In this document: one piece after another, positions 1 through 8,246 of the stretch
Numbering within the stretch: position 1 is the first letter of the stretch
How the letters are laid out: each line of letters starts with the position of its first letter
NCBI GenBank assembly: GCA_905479415.1
Contig: CAJQMK010000080.1
Coordinates: 1 to 36,723 of the forward strand
Source of the DNA: an uncultured Flavobacteriaceae bacterium
GTDB lineage: Bacteria > Bacteroidota > Bacteroidia > Flavobacteriales > Flavobacteriaceae
DNA length: 36,723 bases
Reading direction: 5' to 3'
The notes under the pieces: generated by a model
What the model was told of the DNA's origin: nothing
Databases searched by the model: none
What the model saw: the letters and a program-made list of their open reading frames with translations, nothing else
Translations under genes and position numbers: made by a program

Positions 1-79
1 AAAAACATTCTGGCAAGAAGCTTTCTTTTGGTTTAAATTTTTCGTACCTTATAGGCTAACCCTAAAACTTAATATATAT

Positions 80-1012
80 ATGATTTTTTACATTCCTTTA
101 ATAGTTATTTTATCTTTAATTATACTTTTTGGCGCTTTTTTTGTCGTCAAACAACAATCGGCGGCAGTAGTAGAACGATTTGGAAAATTTACTAGCGTTC
201 GCCAGTCTGGTCTTCAAATTAAAATTCCAATAATAGATCGTGTAGCTGGTAGGCTCAGTCTACGGGTTCAACAGCTTGATGTTGTGGTGGAAACCAAAAC
301 AAAAGATGATGTTTTTGTAAAAATCAAAGTTTCAGTTCAATTCATGGTTATAAAAGACAAAGTTTATGATGCTTTTTATAAACTAGATTATCCGCACGAT
401 CAGATCACTTCTTACGTTTTTGACGTAGTAAGAGCCGAGGTGCCTAAAATGATTCTTGATGATGTTTTTGAAAAAAAAGATGATGTTGCTATCGCTGTAA
501 AAGGTGAACTAAACGAAGCAATGAAAAATTATGGCTTTGACATTATTAAAACCTTAGTAACAGATATTGATCCAGATGCTCAAGTAAAAGAGTCTATGAA
601 CAGAATTAACGCTTCTGAAAGAGAAAAAGTAGCCGCTCAGTTTGAGGGGGATGCTCAAAGGATATTAATAGTTGAAAGAGCTAAAGCCGAAGCTGAAAGC
701 AAAAGATTACAGGGTCAGGGTATAGCCGATCAAAGAAGAGAAATTGCAAGAGGACTTGAGGATTCTGTAAAAGTATTAAACGGAGTCGATATTAATTCAC
801 AAGAGGCCTCAGCCTTAATTGTTGTTACACAACACTACGACACACTTCAGTCTGTGGGGTCTGCTAGTAATAGTAATTTAATATTGATGCCAAACTCTCC
901 TCAAGCGGGGTCAGAAATGTTAAACAACATGGTGGCGTCATTTACAGCTAGTAATCAAATTGGAGAAGAAATGAAAAAGGCCAGAAAAGAAAAAGAACAA
1001 AACAAAGAATAG
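80..1012 (+). CDS. SPFH/band-7 (stomatin/prohibitin-like) membrane protein
   Basis: N-terminal TM helix, then VVKQQSAAVVERFGKF...GLQIKIPIIDRV and a coiled-coil EREKVAAQFEGDAQRILIVERAKAEAESKRLQGQG typical of SPFH proteins. Confidence 0.9.
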   Translation: MIFYIPLIVILSLIILFGAFFVVKQQSAAVVERFGKFTSVRQSGLQIKIPIIDRVAGRLSLRVQQLDVVVETKTKDDVFVKIKVSVQFMVIKDKVYDAFYKLDYPHDQITSYVFDVVRAEVPKMILDDVFEKKDDVAIAVKGELNEAMKNYGFDIIKTLVTDIDPDAQVKESMNRINASEREKVAAQFEGDAQRILIVERAKAEAESKRLQGQGIADQRREIARGLEDSVKVLNGVDINSQEASALIVVTQHYDTLQSVGSASNSNLILMPNSPQAGSEMLNNMVASFTASNQIGEEMKKARKEKEQNKE

Positions 1013-1014
1013 AG

Positions 1015-2676
1015 TTATTTCTTCCAGTTGTCTCTTAGGCCAACAGTTTTATTAAAAACAATTAAAGGGGTTTCGTTGTTGTCTACAATGAAATACCCTT
1101 TTCTTTGAAATTGAAACCTGTCTCCTTTTTGTGCGTTTGACAAAAAAGGCTCTGCTTTTGCTATACTTGTTTTTGAAGAATTCGGATTTATCATTTTTAA
1201 CAGCTCTTCGTTACTTTCTGCGCTTGCAGGGTTTGAGTGTTCAAAAAGCCTGTCGTATTCGTTGACTTTAATATCGACTGATCCTTTTTTTGAAACCCAG
1301 TGCAAGGTTCCCTTTACCTTTCTTTGACTTTCTTCTGATCCAGAGCCACTTTTACTTTTTGGATCATAAGTACACAGCACTTCTACAACATTATTTTGAT
1401 CATCATAAACCAGTTCATTAGCTTTTATAATATATGCACTTTTAAGCCTTACCTCTTTACCAATAGTAAGTCTAAAAAACTTTCGGTTTGCTTCTGGTTT
1501 AAAATCTTCTTTTTCAATGAAAATCTCCTTTCCAAAAGGCATTTCTCTTTCCCCGGACAAAGGGTTTTCTGGATTGTTTTCGGAAACAACCATTTCGTCT
1601 GTGTCGCTTGGATAATTTGTAATAGTTAATTTCAAAGGGTCCAAAACAACCATAACTCTGTTAGATGTCTTGTTAAGCTCTTCTCTAGCGCAAAACTCAA
1701 GCAATGAGGCTTCAATGATGTTTTCTCTTTTTGCTACCCCAGCCAGCCTAACAAACTCTTGTAGGGCTACAGGCGGGTACCCTCTTCTTCTTAAACCTGA
1801 AATAGTCGGCATTCTTGGGTCATCCCAACCAGAAACAACACCAGAACTTACTAGTAACATTAACTTTCTTTTTGATGTAATGGTGTGGCTAAGGTTTAGC
1901 CTTGCAAACTCTCTTTGTTTTGGTTTTAACTTGTTGGGGTCTGCTATCTGTTTTAAAAACCAATTGTATAGTTCTCTATGAGGCTTAAACTCTAAGGTAC
2001 ATAAAGAGTGTGAAATTTGCTCTATGTAATCTGATTCGCCATGAGCCCAGTCATACAATGGATAAACAACCCAGTTAGAGCCGGTTCTTGGGTGTTCTTT
2101 TTTAATTACACGATAAATTACAGGATCTCTTAAAAGCATGTTGTTTGCGTTCATGCTTATTTTTGCACGAAGCACATGTTTTCCTTCGGCATAAACTCCT
2201 TGTCTCATTTCGTTAAACAATCTTATGTTTTCTTCAATAGGTCTGTCTCTGTATATACTGTTCTCCCCGGGGCTTGTGGGGGTTCCTTTTTGCTCAGCCA
2301 TTAAAGTAGACGACTGGGAGTCAACGTAAGCTTTTCCGTTTTTAATTAGTTCTAAGGCCCAATTGTAGAGTTGTTCAAAATAATCTGACGCAAACCTTTC
2401 TTCATCCCATTTAAAACCCAGCCACGAAATGTCATTTTTAATGGCATCAATATATTGCTGTTCTTCTTTTACGGGGTTTGTATCGTCGAAACGCAAAACA
2501 ACGGGTGCCTTATATTTTTTTGCTAAACTAAAATTTACACAAATTGCTTTTACATGACCTATGTGTAAAAACCCATTAGGTTCTGGCGGAAATCTAAACT
2601 TTAACAAAGACTGATCAAGCCCTGACGCAAGGTCTTCATCAATTATATTTTCGATAAAGTTTTTAGATTCTTTCAC
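1015..2676 (-). CDS. glnS: Glutaminyl-tRNA synthetase (GTG start)
   Basis: FRFPPEPNGFLHIGHVKAICVNF (HIGH motif), TSKRKL (KMSKS-like), RMPTISGLRRRGYPP; start codon reads GTG on the minus strand. Confidence 0.96.
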   Translation of the reverse strand: MKESKNFIENIIDEDLASGLDQSLLKFRFPPEPNGFLHIGHVKAICVNFSLAKKYKAPVVLRFDDTNPVKEEQQYIDAIKNDISWLGFKWDEERFASDYFEQLYNWALELIKNGKAYVDSQSSTLMAEQKGTPTSPGENSIYRDRPIEENIRLFNEMRQGVYAEGKHVLRAKISMNANNMLLRDPVIYRVIKKEHPRTGSNWVVYPLYDWAHGESDYIEQISHSLCTLEFKPHRELYNWFLKQIADPNKLKPKQREFARLNLSHTITSKRKLMLLVSSGVVSGWDDPRMPTISGLRRRGYPPVALQEFVRLAGVAKRENIIEASLLEFCAREELNKTSNRVMVVLDPLKLTITNYPSDTDEMVVSENNPENPLSGEREMPFGKEIFIEKEDFKPEANRKFFRLTIGKEVRLKSAYIIKANELVYDDQNNVVEVLCTYDPKSKSGSGSEESQRKVKGTLHWVSKKGSVDIKVNEYDRLFEHSNPASAESNEELLKMINPNSSKTSIAKAEPFLSNAQKGDRFQFQRKGYFIVDNNETPLIVFNKTVGLRDNWKK

Positions 2677-2689
2677 TTAATAAAAAAAG

Positions 2690-2697
2690 CAAAGTTA
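2690..2697 (-). promoter_or_regulatory. Candidate Bacteroidetes -7 box TAACTTTG upstream of glnS
   Basis: Plus strand CAAAGTTA = TAnnTTTG on minus, 13 nt before the GTG; no clear -33 TTTG. Confidence 0.45.
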
Positions 2698-2729
2698 AAT
2701 AATTCCCCACTCTTTTTCTTTGTTTAAAC

Positions 2730-2737
2730 TATCTTTG
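2730..2737 (+). promoter_or_regulatory. Candidate -7 box TATCTTTG for folB
   Basis: TAnnTTTG match ending 5 nt before the folB ATG. Confidence 0.5.
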
Positions 2738-2742
2738 TTGAT

Positions 2743-3111
2743 ATGGGAAAAATTATACTTAAAAACGTCCGCTGCTATTCGTTTCATGGCTGTCTAAAAG
2801 AAGAAAGCATTATTGGAAGTGATTATCTTGTAAACCTTAAGGTTTGGGCCTCTTTGAAAAAGAGCGCTCAATCGGATGAACTAATTGACACGGTTGATTA
2901 TGTTTTGTTAAACCATATAATAAAAACAGAAATGTCTAAACCTTCAAAGCTTTTGGAAACTGTAGCTGAAAGAATAACTAATGAAGTTTTTAAAAAGGAG
3001 CCTCGTGTTACAAAGTCCGTTGTGTCTATAACAAAACTTTGTCCACCTATAAACGGAGATGTTGAAGAGGTCTCTGTAAAATTAAAACAAAAAAGAGATT
3101 CTAAGTTTTAA
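2743..3111 (+). CDS. folB: Dihydroneopterin aldolase
   Basis: KIILKNVRCYSFHGCLKEESIIGSDYLVNLKV...DTVDYVLL...LLETVAERI typical of FolB. Confidence 0.93.
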   Translation: MGKIILKNVRCYSFHGCLKEESIIGSDYLVNLKVWASLKKSAQSDELIDTVDYVLLNHIIKTEMSKPSKLLETVAERITNEVFKKEPRVTKSVVSITKLCPPINGDVEEVSVKLKQKRDSKF

Positions 3112-3118
3112 AATTGTG

Positions 3119-3126
3119 TATTTTTG
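3119..3126 (+). promoter_or_regulatory. Candidate -7 box TATTTTTG for tRNA-Cys
   Basis: TAnnTTTG match 10 nt upstream of the mature tRNA 5' end. Confidence 0.45.
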
Positions 3127-3136
3127 CGCTTTTACT

Positions 3137-3210
3137 GGCACTGTGGCCGAGTGGCTAGGCAGAGCTCTGCAAAAGCTTGTACAGCGGTTCGAATCCGCTC
3201 GGTGCCTCCA
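3137..3210 (+). tRNA. tRNA-Cys (anticodon GCA), CCA encoded
   Basis: Manual cloverleaf: acceptor GGCACTG/CGGTGCC, anticodon stem GAGCT/AGCTT with loop CTGCAAA, T arm AGCGG-TTCGAAT-CCGCT, then T-CCA. Confidence 0.95.
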
Positions 3211-3244
3211 AAAAACCCTTTCTTTTTCTAGACGGGGTTTTTTT
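3210..3244. terminator. Bidirectional-looking intrinsic terminator between tRNA-Cys and the lysE-like gene
   Basis: AAAAAACCC ... GGGGTTTTTTT inverted repeat with flanking A and T tracts; the T tract runs into the stop codon of the minus-strand gene. Confidence 0.6.
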
Positions 3245-3875
3245 ATTCAAAGAAGCCTTTAAAAATTAATACGATTCCAATAATTAAGATTACACTGTTT
3301 ACCACTATTTTAATTTTTGTTATCACCGCTCTTGTAAGGCTGCTTTTTAGCTGTTGAGCTAAATATATTTTTCCTAAATCAATTGAAAAGTAGGTGCCTA
3401 CTATTGTTAAAAAAAATAAAAACATTTTATATTCGGTGTCCTGAAAACCGGGGCCATAATTTGCTACAATTAATATCCAAAAAACCAAGACAGCAAAATT
3501 AATAATGTTCAGTAAAAAACCTCTAACCATGTTCTTGATTAAGTTTGGAGACTCAGAACCGGTATCAAAACTATACAGCCCTTCTTCTGTTTTATTTTGA
3601 TATATACCTAACAGAGTAATTCCTGCGTAAAAAGACAACAAAACTCCACCTAGAATTTTCCATGAAGGGTTTTCTTGTATTGATTCTAACAAACTGCTTG
3701 TACTTGCATAAGCTATTGCAAAAAAAACGATTTCAGAAAACACAACTCCTATATTAAAAAAAACAGCGGCCTTAAAACCTTTACTAACGCTAATTTCAAG
3801 AATAGTAAAAAAAACAGGTCCTATAGTAAAAGCAAGTATAATTCCTAAAAAAATTGCAGGAAGAAAATCTGTCAT
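3243..3875 (-). CDS. LysE/RhtB-family amino-acid exporter
   Basis: ~210 aa, six hydrophobic segments, FLGIILAFTIGPVFFTILEISVSKGFKAA typical of LysE translocators. Confidence 0.85.
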   Translation of the reverse strand: MTDFLPAIFLGIILAFTIGPVFFTILEISVSKGFKAAVFFNIGVVFSEIVFFAIAYASTSSLLESIQENPSWKILGGVLLSFYAGITLLGIYQNKTEEGLYSFDTGSESPNLIKNMVRGFLLNIINFAVLVFWILIVANYGPGFQDTEYKMFLFFLTIVGTYFSIDLGKIYLAQQLKSSLTRAVITKIKIVVNSVILIIGIVLIFKGFFE

Positions 3876-4540
3876 TATTTTTTTATTTCTGTTATATTTC
3901 CTCCAAGCGATATTGTTTGATTAAGTGTTTTTGGGCTTCCGTAAACACCTATAGCGCCTCCAAGCGATGCTTTAGCTTCAAAAATGTCTCTTGCGTTTGC
4001 TTTACACGAACCTCCAGACGAAACAACCGCTTCTGTTTGGCTTGATAAAAACTCGTTTGCTTTTATAACTCCTCCGCTTTTTGCCACGGCTTCAAAAGAA
4101 AAAGTTGTTCCTTTAACGTTTATAACGCCGCCACTATTGGCAGAAGCTGTAGCTTTTTCTGTTTGTAAGTTAAGTTCAATTTGTCCACCTGAAGCAGCCT
4201 TTAAATACATTGTTGATTGTTTTAAGGTGTCTTTGGAAATTACCGTTGCCGCTTGCTTTGCTTCAATTAAAAAAATTCTGCTTTTATGTTTGAGTTTTAT
4301 AACTGTATTTTGACCTTTTAGTTTTTTAACGAGTTGCATTCTTAAAATTAACGTTCCTGATTTATTTATAACCACCACGTTCTCTGTGTTGTCTCCGGTA
4401 ATTTTGATGTTGTTTTCTGAAGATTTTTCTAGAATTACATTAATTCCGTCTAAAACCTTAAGTTCTTGAAAGTCACCTATGTTTTTTTCAATTTGAGAAA
4501 AAACGATCTGTGTGATTAATAAGAAAAATATTTTCTTCAT
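3875..4540 (-). CDS. Head-GIN (DUF2807) domain secreted/surface protein
   Basis: Signal peptide plus repeated ASGGQIELNL / NSGGVINVKG / KSGGVIKANE / SSGGSCKANA motifs. Confidence 0.82.
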   Translation of the reverse strand: MKKIFFLLITQIVFSQIEKNIGDFQELKVLDGINVILEKSSENNIKITGDNTENVVVINKSGTLILRMQLVKKLKGQNTVIKLKHKSRIFLIEAKQAATVISKDTLKQSTMYLKAASGGQIELNLQTEKATASANSGGVINVKGTTFSFEAVAKSGGVIKANEFLSSQTEAVVSSGGSCKANARDIFEAKASLGGAIGVYGSPKTLNQTISLGGNITEIKK

Positions 4541-4563
4541 TTAGTTTTAATTAAGTAGTAAAA

Positions 4564-6669
4564 TTACATTTTTTCTACCAACGAGAAATCAATTTGCTTT
4601 TTAGATTGGTTTACTGCCATTACTTTTATTAAAACCTTGTCGCCTAACCTATATTCTTCTTTAGTGTGTCTGCCTAAAAGCAACATCTCGTTCTCTAAAA
4701 AATTAAAATAGTCTCCTGGAATGTCTTTTATTCTTATAAACCCTTCACATTTATTTTCTACTGCTTCAACAAAAATCCCTCTTTCTGTTATTCCTGAAAT
4801 AACACCCTCATAGGTTTTGTTTATGTTTTTAGACATGTATTTAACCTGCATAAATTTAATAGAAGCTCTTTCAGCTTTTGTTGCAGTTTCTTCTCTATTA
4901 GAACAATGCAAACATAGTTTTTCTAAGTTTTGATTGCTTTTGTTGTTTAAAAGAATTCTTTCTAATTCTCTGTGAACCAGTACATCGGGATATCTTCTAA
5001 TTGGAGATGTAAAATGTGTATATTTTTCGAAAGACAAGCCAAAATGTCCAATGTTTTTTGTTGAATATTTAGCCTTACTCATGCTTCTAATAACCAATGT
5101 GTCTATCAAATTTTTTTCTGGTGAATCTTCGGTTTGTTTAAGCAGTAAATTTAATTGGTTATTAATGTTTTTTGTGTTGCGTAAATTTTGTTTGTACCCT
5201 AATTTTTTTATAATTCTTTCAAGTGTAATTATTTTTTTATCATCTGGATAATCATGAACCCTAAATAATCCGTTTTTATGTTTAATAAAAAGTTTTGCTA
5301 CTTTTTTGTTTGCTAATAACATAAATTCTTCAATTAATTTATTTGCAGACAATGATTCTTTTATTGTTGTTCTAACTGGTTCTTTTTCTTTATTTAAAAC
5401 AAATTTTACTTCTTTTTTATTAAATGAAATAGATCCTTTTTCGTGTCTTTCTTTTCTAAGTTTCTTTGCTATGTTATTTATTACATATATCCCTTCTTCT
5501 ACTTTTTTATTTATTTCTTTTATTTTACCGTCAAGAGAAATAGTTGAAGGAATTAATCCTTTTTTATTGTCTATTATATATTGTGCTTCTTTATAAGAAA
5601 GTCTTTCGTTTGAATTAATTACTGTTTTTCCAAACCATTCTTTTATAATCGTATTATTTTTAAAAGTGAAAACCGCTGAAAAAGCATACTTGTTTTCTCT
5701 AGGGTTCAAAGAACATAGATTGTTTGAAATTTCTTCTGGGAGCATAGGAACAACCCTATCTACTAAATAAACAGACGTCGCTCTTTTTTCCGCTTCCTTG
5801 TTTAAATTTGTGTTTTCTTTTAAAAAATGTGAAACATCTGCAATATGCACTCCTATTTCGAAAGTATCATTGTTGATTTTATTTACAGAAATAGCGTCAT
5901 CAAAATCTTTAGCGTCTGCTGGATCAATAGTAAAAGTTGTTATATCTCTAAAACATTTTCTTTTTAAATCTTCTTTATTGTTTTGTAAGTTTTTTAATAA
6001 TTCTGCTTCTTTAATAAGAGTCTTGTCAAACTCGTATGGTAGTTCAAATTCTTCTAAAATTGCATGAATTTCATTATTCACACTTCCTTTTTCACCTAAA
6101 ATTTTTAAAACATTTGCCTTAGGAAGTTTATCTTCCCATTTATTTATTTCAAAAACAACAATATCATCATCTTTGATATTATTGTCATTACATATAAAAA
6201 CAACTTTGTCTTTATTAGAATTATAATCAATAAATTTTTGGTTATTTTCTGAAAAAACTACACCGACATATCTTTGTTTTTTTCTTTTAATTACCTTAAC
6301 TACTTCAACTTCTCTGTTTGTTATTTTTACACATTCTACTGTATCTCCATTTAAAGCTTTCTTTATGTTTTTTTCCGATATAAAAAAATCTTTTTCATTG
6401 TTCTCAACTATTAAATAGCCTGATCCTTTTTTTGTCTTATCAATAGTTCCTGAAACTGTTTTTTTAGTATTCATAATATAACTGCCTGGACTAACCTGAT
6501 TTAAAACACCTTGTTTTTCTAAAGAATCTAAAGCCTTTTTGATAAGTATTATATTGTTTTCTTGTAATCTGCTTTTAATTTGTCTAAAATTTAATTTTTT
6601 TCTGTTTGAGATATTTTTAAAAATATTAATTATAGAAGTATTATAAGAACTTGTTTTTTTCTTTGACAT
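4564..6669 (-). CDS. rnr: Ribonuclease R (VacB/RNase II family)
   Basis: TIDPADAKDFDDAISV, IGVHIADVSHF, TSPIRRYPDVLVHR and a C-terminal S1 domain (YEGVISGITERGIFVEA). Confidence 0.96.
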   Translation of the reverse strand: MSKKKTSSYNTSIINIFKNISNRKKLNFRQIKSRLQENNIILIKKALDSLEKQGVLNQVSPGSYIMNTKKTVSGTIDKTKKGSGYLIVENNEKDFFISEKNIKKALNGDTVECVKITNREVEVVKVIKRKKQRYVGVVFSENNQKFIDYNSNKDKVVFICNDNNIKDDDIVVFEINKWEDKLPKANVLKILGEKGSVNNEIHAILEEFELPYEFDKTLIKEAELLKNLQNNKEDLKRKCFRDITTFTIDPADAKDFDDAISVNKINNDTFEIGVHIADVSHFLKENTNLNKEAEKRATSVYLVDRVVPMLPEEISNNLCSLNPRENKYAFSAVFTFKNNTIIKEWFGKTVINSNERLSYKEAQYIIDNKKGLIPSTISLDGKIKEINKKVEEGIYVINNIAKKLRKERHEKGSISFNKKEVKFVLNKEKEPVRTTIKESLSANKLIEEFMLLANKKVAKLFIKHKNGLFRVHDYPDDKKIITLERIIKKLGYKQNLRNTKNINNQLNLLLKQTEDSPEKNLIDTLVIRSMSKAKYSTKNIGHFGLSFEKYTHFTSPIRRYPDVLVHRELERILLNNKSNQNLEKLCLHCSNREETATKAERASIKFMQVKYMSKNINKTYEGVISGITERGIFVEAVENKCEGFIRIKDIPGDYFNFLENEMLLLGRHTKEEYRLGDKVLIKVMAVNQSKKQIDFSLVEKM

Positions 6670-7050
6670 TGTAAACCAAAGATAATCTTAAATAATTTTT
6701 AAAAATCAAATAATAGTTAACATTTATATAATTATAATAAATAGATTTTTAAAATTATATGGTTATTATTATAGTGTGTTAATTTATACAATAAGTTAAA
6801 TAATAAAAAAAACACACAAGAATAATTAACATGTTATACATCTTTTTAATTAATATTTAAGAATAGAATAAAAGAGATATAAACACATGTTAATAATAAA
6901 AATGTTTATAAATACAAACAAACTAATTGTTAATAATTATAAAAAGAATGTTTATTAAAGTAATATAAATAATAACAAAAGATATTTAAATTTAATAAAC
7001 AGCATTTATAATGATGTTGTAAAATTAAGTGAACAACTAATTAACTAATT
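6670..7050. other. Extremely AT-rich divergent intergenic region with repeated TGTTWATWA motifs
   Basis: Hand count of 40 G+C in 300 bp (6721-7020, ~13%); TGTTAATAA at 6888 and 6928, TGTTTATAA at 6903, TGTTTATTA at 6949; GTGTGTT(6774)/AACACAC(6811) inverted repeat; palindrome TAACATGTTA at 6828. Confidence 0.8.
6677..6710 (-). promoter_or_regulatory. Candidate rnr promoter TTTG-N22-TATCTTTG
   Basis: Plus-strand CAAAGATA (6677-6684) and CAAA (6707-6710) read on minus as -7 and -33 boxes; 7 nt between box and ATG. Confidence 0.5.
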
Positions 7051-7479
7051 ATGAACATAGCTATTGGCAACGACCACGCAGGAACAGAATATAAACAAGA
7101 AATAAAAAAAATGTTGTTGAGTGAGAAACATATTGTTAATAATCATGGAACCAACAACAATGACAGTGTGGATTATCCTGACCATATACATCCAGTAGCC
7201 AGCCAGGTTGAAAACAACGAGGTTGATTTTGGAATAATTATTTGTGGAAGCGGCAATGGAGCTAACATGACAGCCAACAAACATCAAAAAATAAGATCTG
7301 CCCTGTGTTGGAACAAAGAAATAGCAGAACTTTCAAGAACACACAACAACGCAAACATTTTAAGCATTCCCTCTAGGTTCGTTAGTTTAAAAGAAGCTAA
7401 AGAAATGGTAAAAATTTTTCTAAACACGGATTTTGAAGGAGGTAGACACCTAACAAGGATAAATAAAATTCCCAAATGA
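7051..7479 (+). CDS. rpiB: Ribose-5-phosphate isomerase B (RpiB/LacAB family)
   Basis: MNIAIGNDHAGTEYKQEI...NNHGTNNNDSVDYPDHIHPVA...GIIICGSGNGANMTANKH...RSALCW. Confidence 0.94.
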   Translation: MNIAIGNDHAGTEYKQEIKKMLLSEKHIVNNHGTNNNDSVDYPDHIHPVASQVENNEVDFGIIICGSGNGANMTANKHQKIRSALCWNKEIAELSRTHNNANILSIPSRFVSLKEAKEMVKIFLNTDFEGGRHLTRINKIPK

Positions 7480-7922
7480 AAATAAATTGGGTTGTTAGAA
7501 GCTGGCCAGAACTTTCTTTAATGGAACTTTATAGTGTTTTAAGACTTAGATCAGAGGTGTTTGTTGTAGAACAAGACTGCGTTTACCAAGACATAGACAA
7601 TAAAGATCAAAAAGCAATTCATCTTTTAGGATATGAAAAGAAAGAGCTAATAGCATATTCTAGAATATTTAACGAAGGAGATTATTTTAAAGTAACTTCT
7701 TTTGGAAGAGCAATTATTAAAAAAGAAAAAAGAGGGCTAGGATATGGGGACGAACTTGTTAAAGAATCGCTAAGAATTATTAAAAGTAAATACGGAAACA
7801 AAAAAGTTAAAATTTCCGCGCAAGCCCATTTAAAAAACTTTTATGCTAAACACACTTTTATAGCTAAAGGAGAGGAATATTTAGAAGATGGTATTCCTCA
7901 TATTTCAATGGAAAGTCTTTAA
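7476..7922 (+). CDS. GNAT N-acetyltransferase, ElaA type
   Basis: LMELYSVLRLRSEVFVVEQDCVYQDIDNKDQKAIHLLGY...FGRAIIKKEKRGLGYGDELV; ATGA overlap with rpiB. Confidence 0.9.
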   Translation: MKINWVVRSWPELSLMELYSVLRLRSEVFVVEQDCVYQDIDNKDQKAIHLLGYEKKELIAYSRIFNEGDYFKVTSFGRAIIKKEKRGLGYGDELVKESLRIIKSKYGNKKVKISAQAHLKNFYAKHTFIAKGEEYLEDGIPHISMESL

Positions 7923-8246
7923 AAACAAATCGTTTATACACCCCGAAATTTCTTTAGAAGAAGCTTCTTTTTTCCCTTGAAACAAAATAAAAAGACTTCC
8001 TTTTTTCTTTTCAAATACAGTGTCGGGTAGCGCTCTAATTTGTTCTTTTATTCTTCTTTTTATAAGGTTTCTTTTAACGGCTAAGGGAATTAATTTTTTA
8101 GGCACAGAAACACCTATTTTTAAAGAAGACCCGCCTGGCAAATAAACGGATCTTAAAAACCCAGCCGAACACGAAGTCCCTGATTTAAAAAGGAGTTCTA
8201 TTTCTTTTTTACTTTTTAAAGAAGTTTTTTTATTATAAAAAGACAT
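7905..8246 (-). CDS. rnpA: Ribonuclease P protein component
   Basis: ~113 aa basic protein with the RNR signature VKRNLIKRRIKEQIRAL. Confidence 0.92.
   Translation of the reverse strand: MSFYNKKTSLKSKKEIELLFKSGTSCSAGFLRSVYLPGGSSLKIGVSVPKKLIPLAVKRNLIKRRIKEQIRALPDTVFEKKKGSLFILFQGKKEASSKEISGCINDLFLKTFH

Noticed and set aside
1396-1981. Plus-strand ORFs inside glnS (77 and 103 aa)
   Set aside because: Shadow ORFs antisense to a full-length GlnRS; no recognisable motifs.
4564-6669. rnr as a horizontally acquired AT-rich gene
   Set aside because: It looks more Lys/Asn/Ile-rich than its neighbours, but it is a conserved housekeeping gene and composition alone cannot separate transfer from local mutational bias.
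7045-7475. Minus-strand ORFs opposite rpiB
   Set aside because: Fully antisense to a well-supported conserved gene and no family resemblance.
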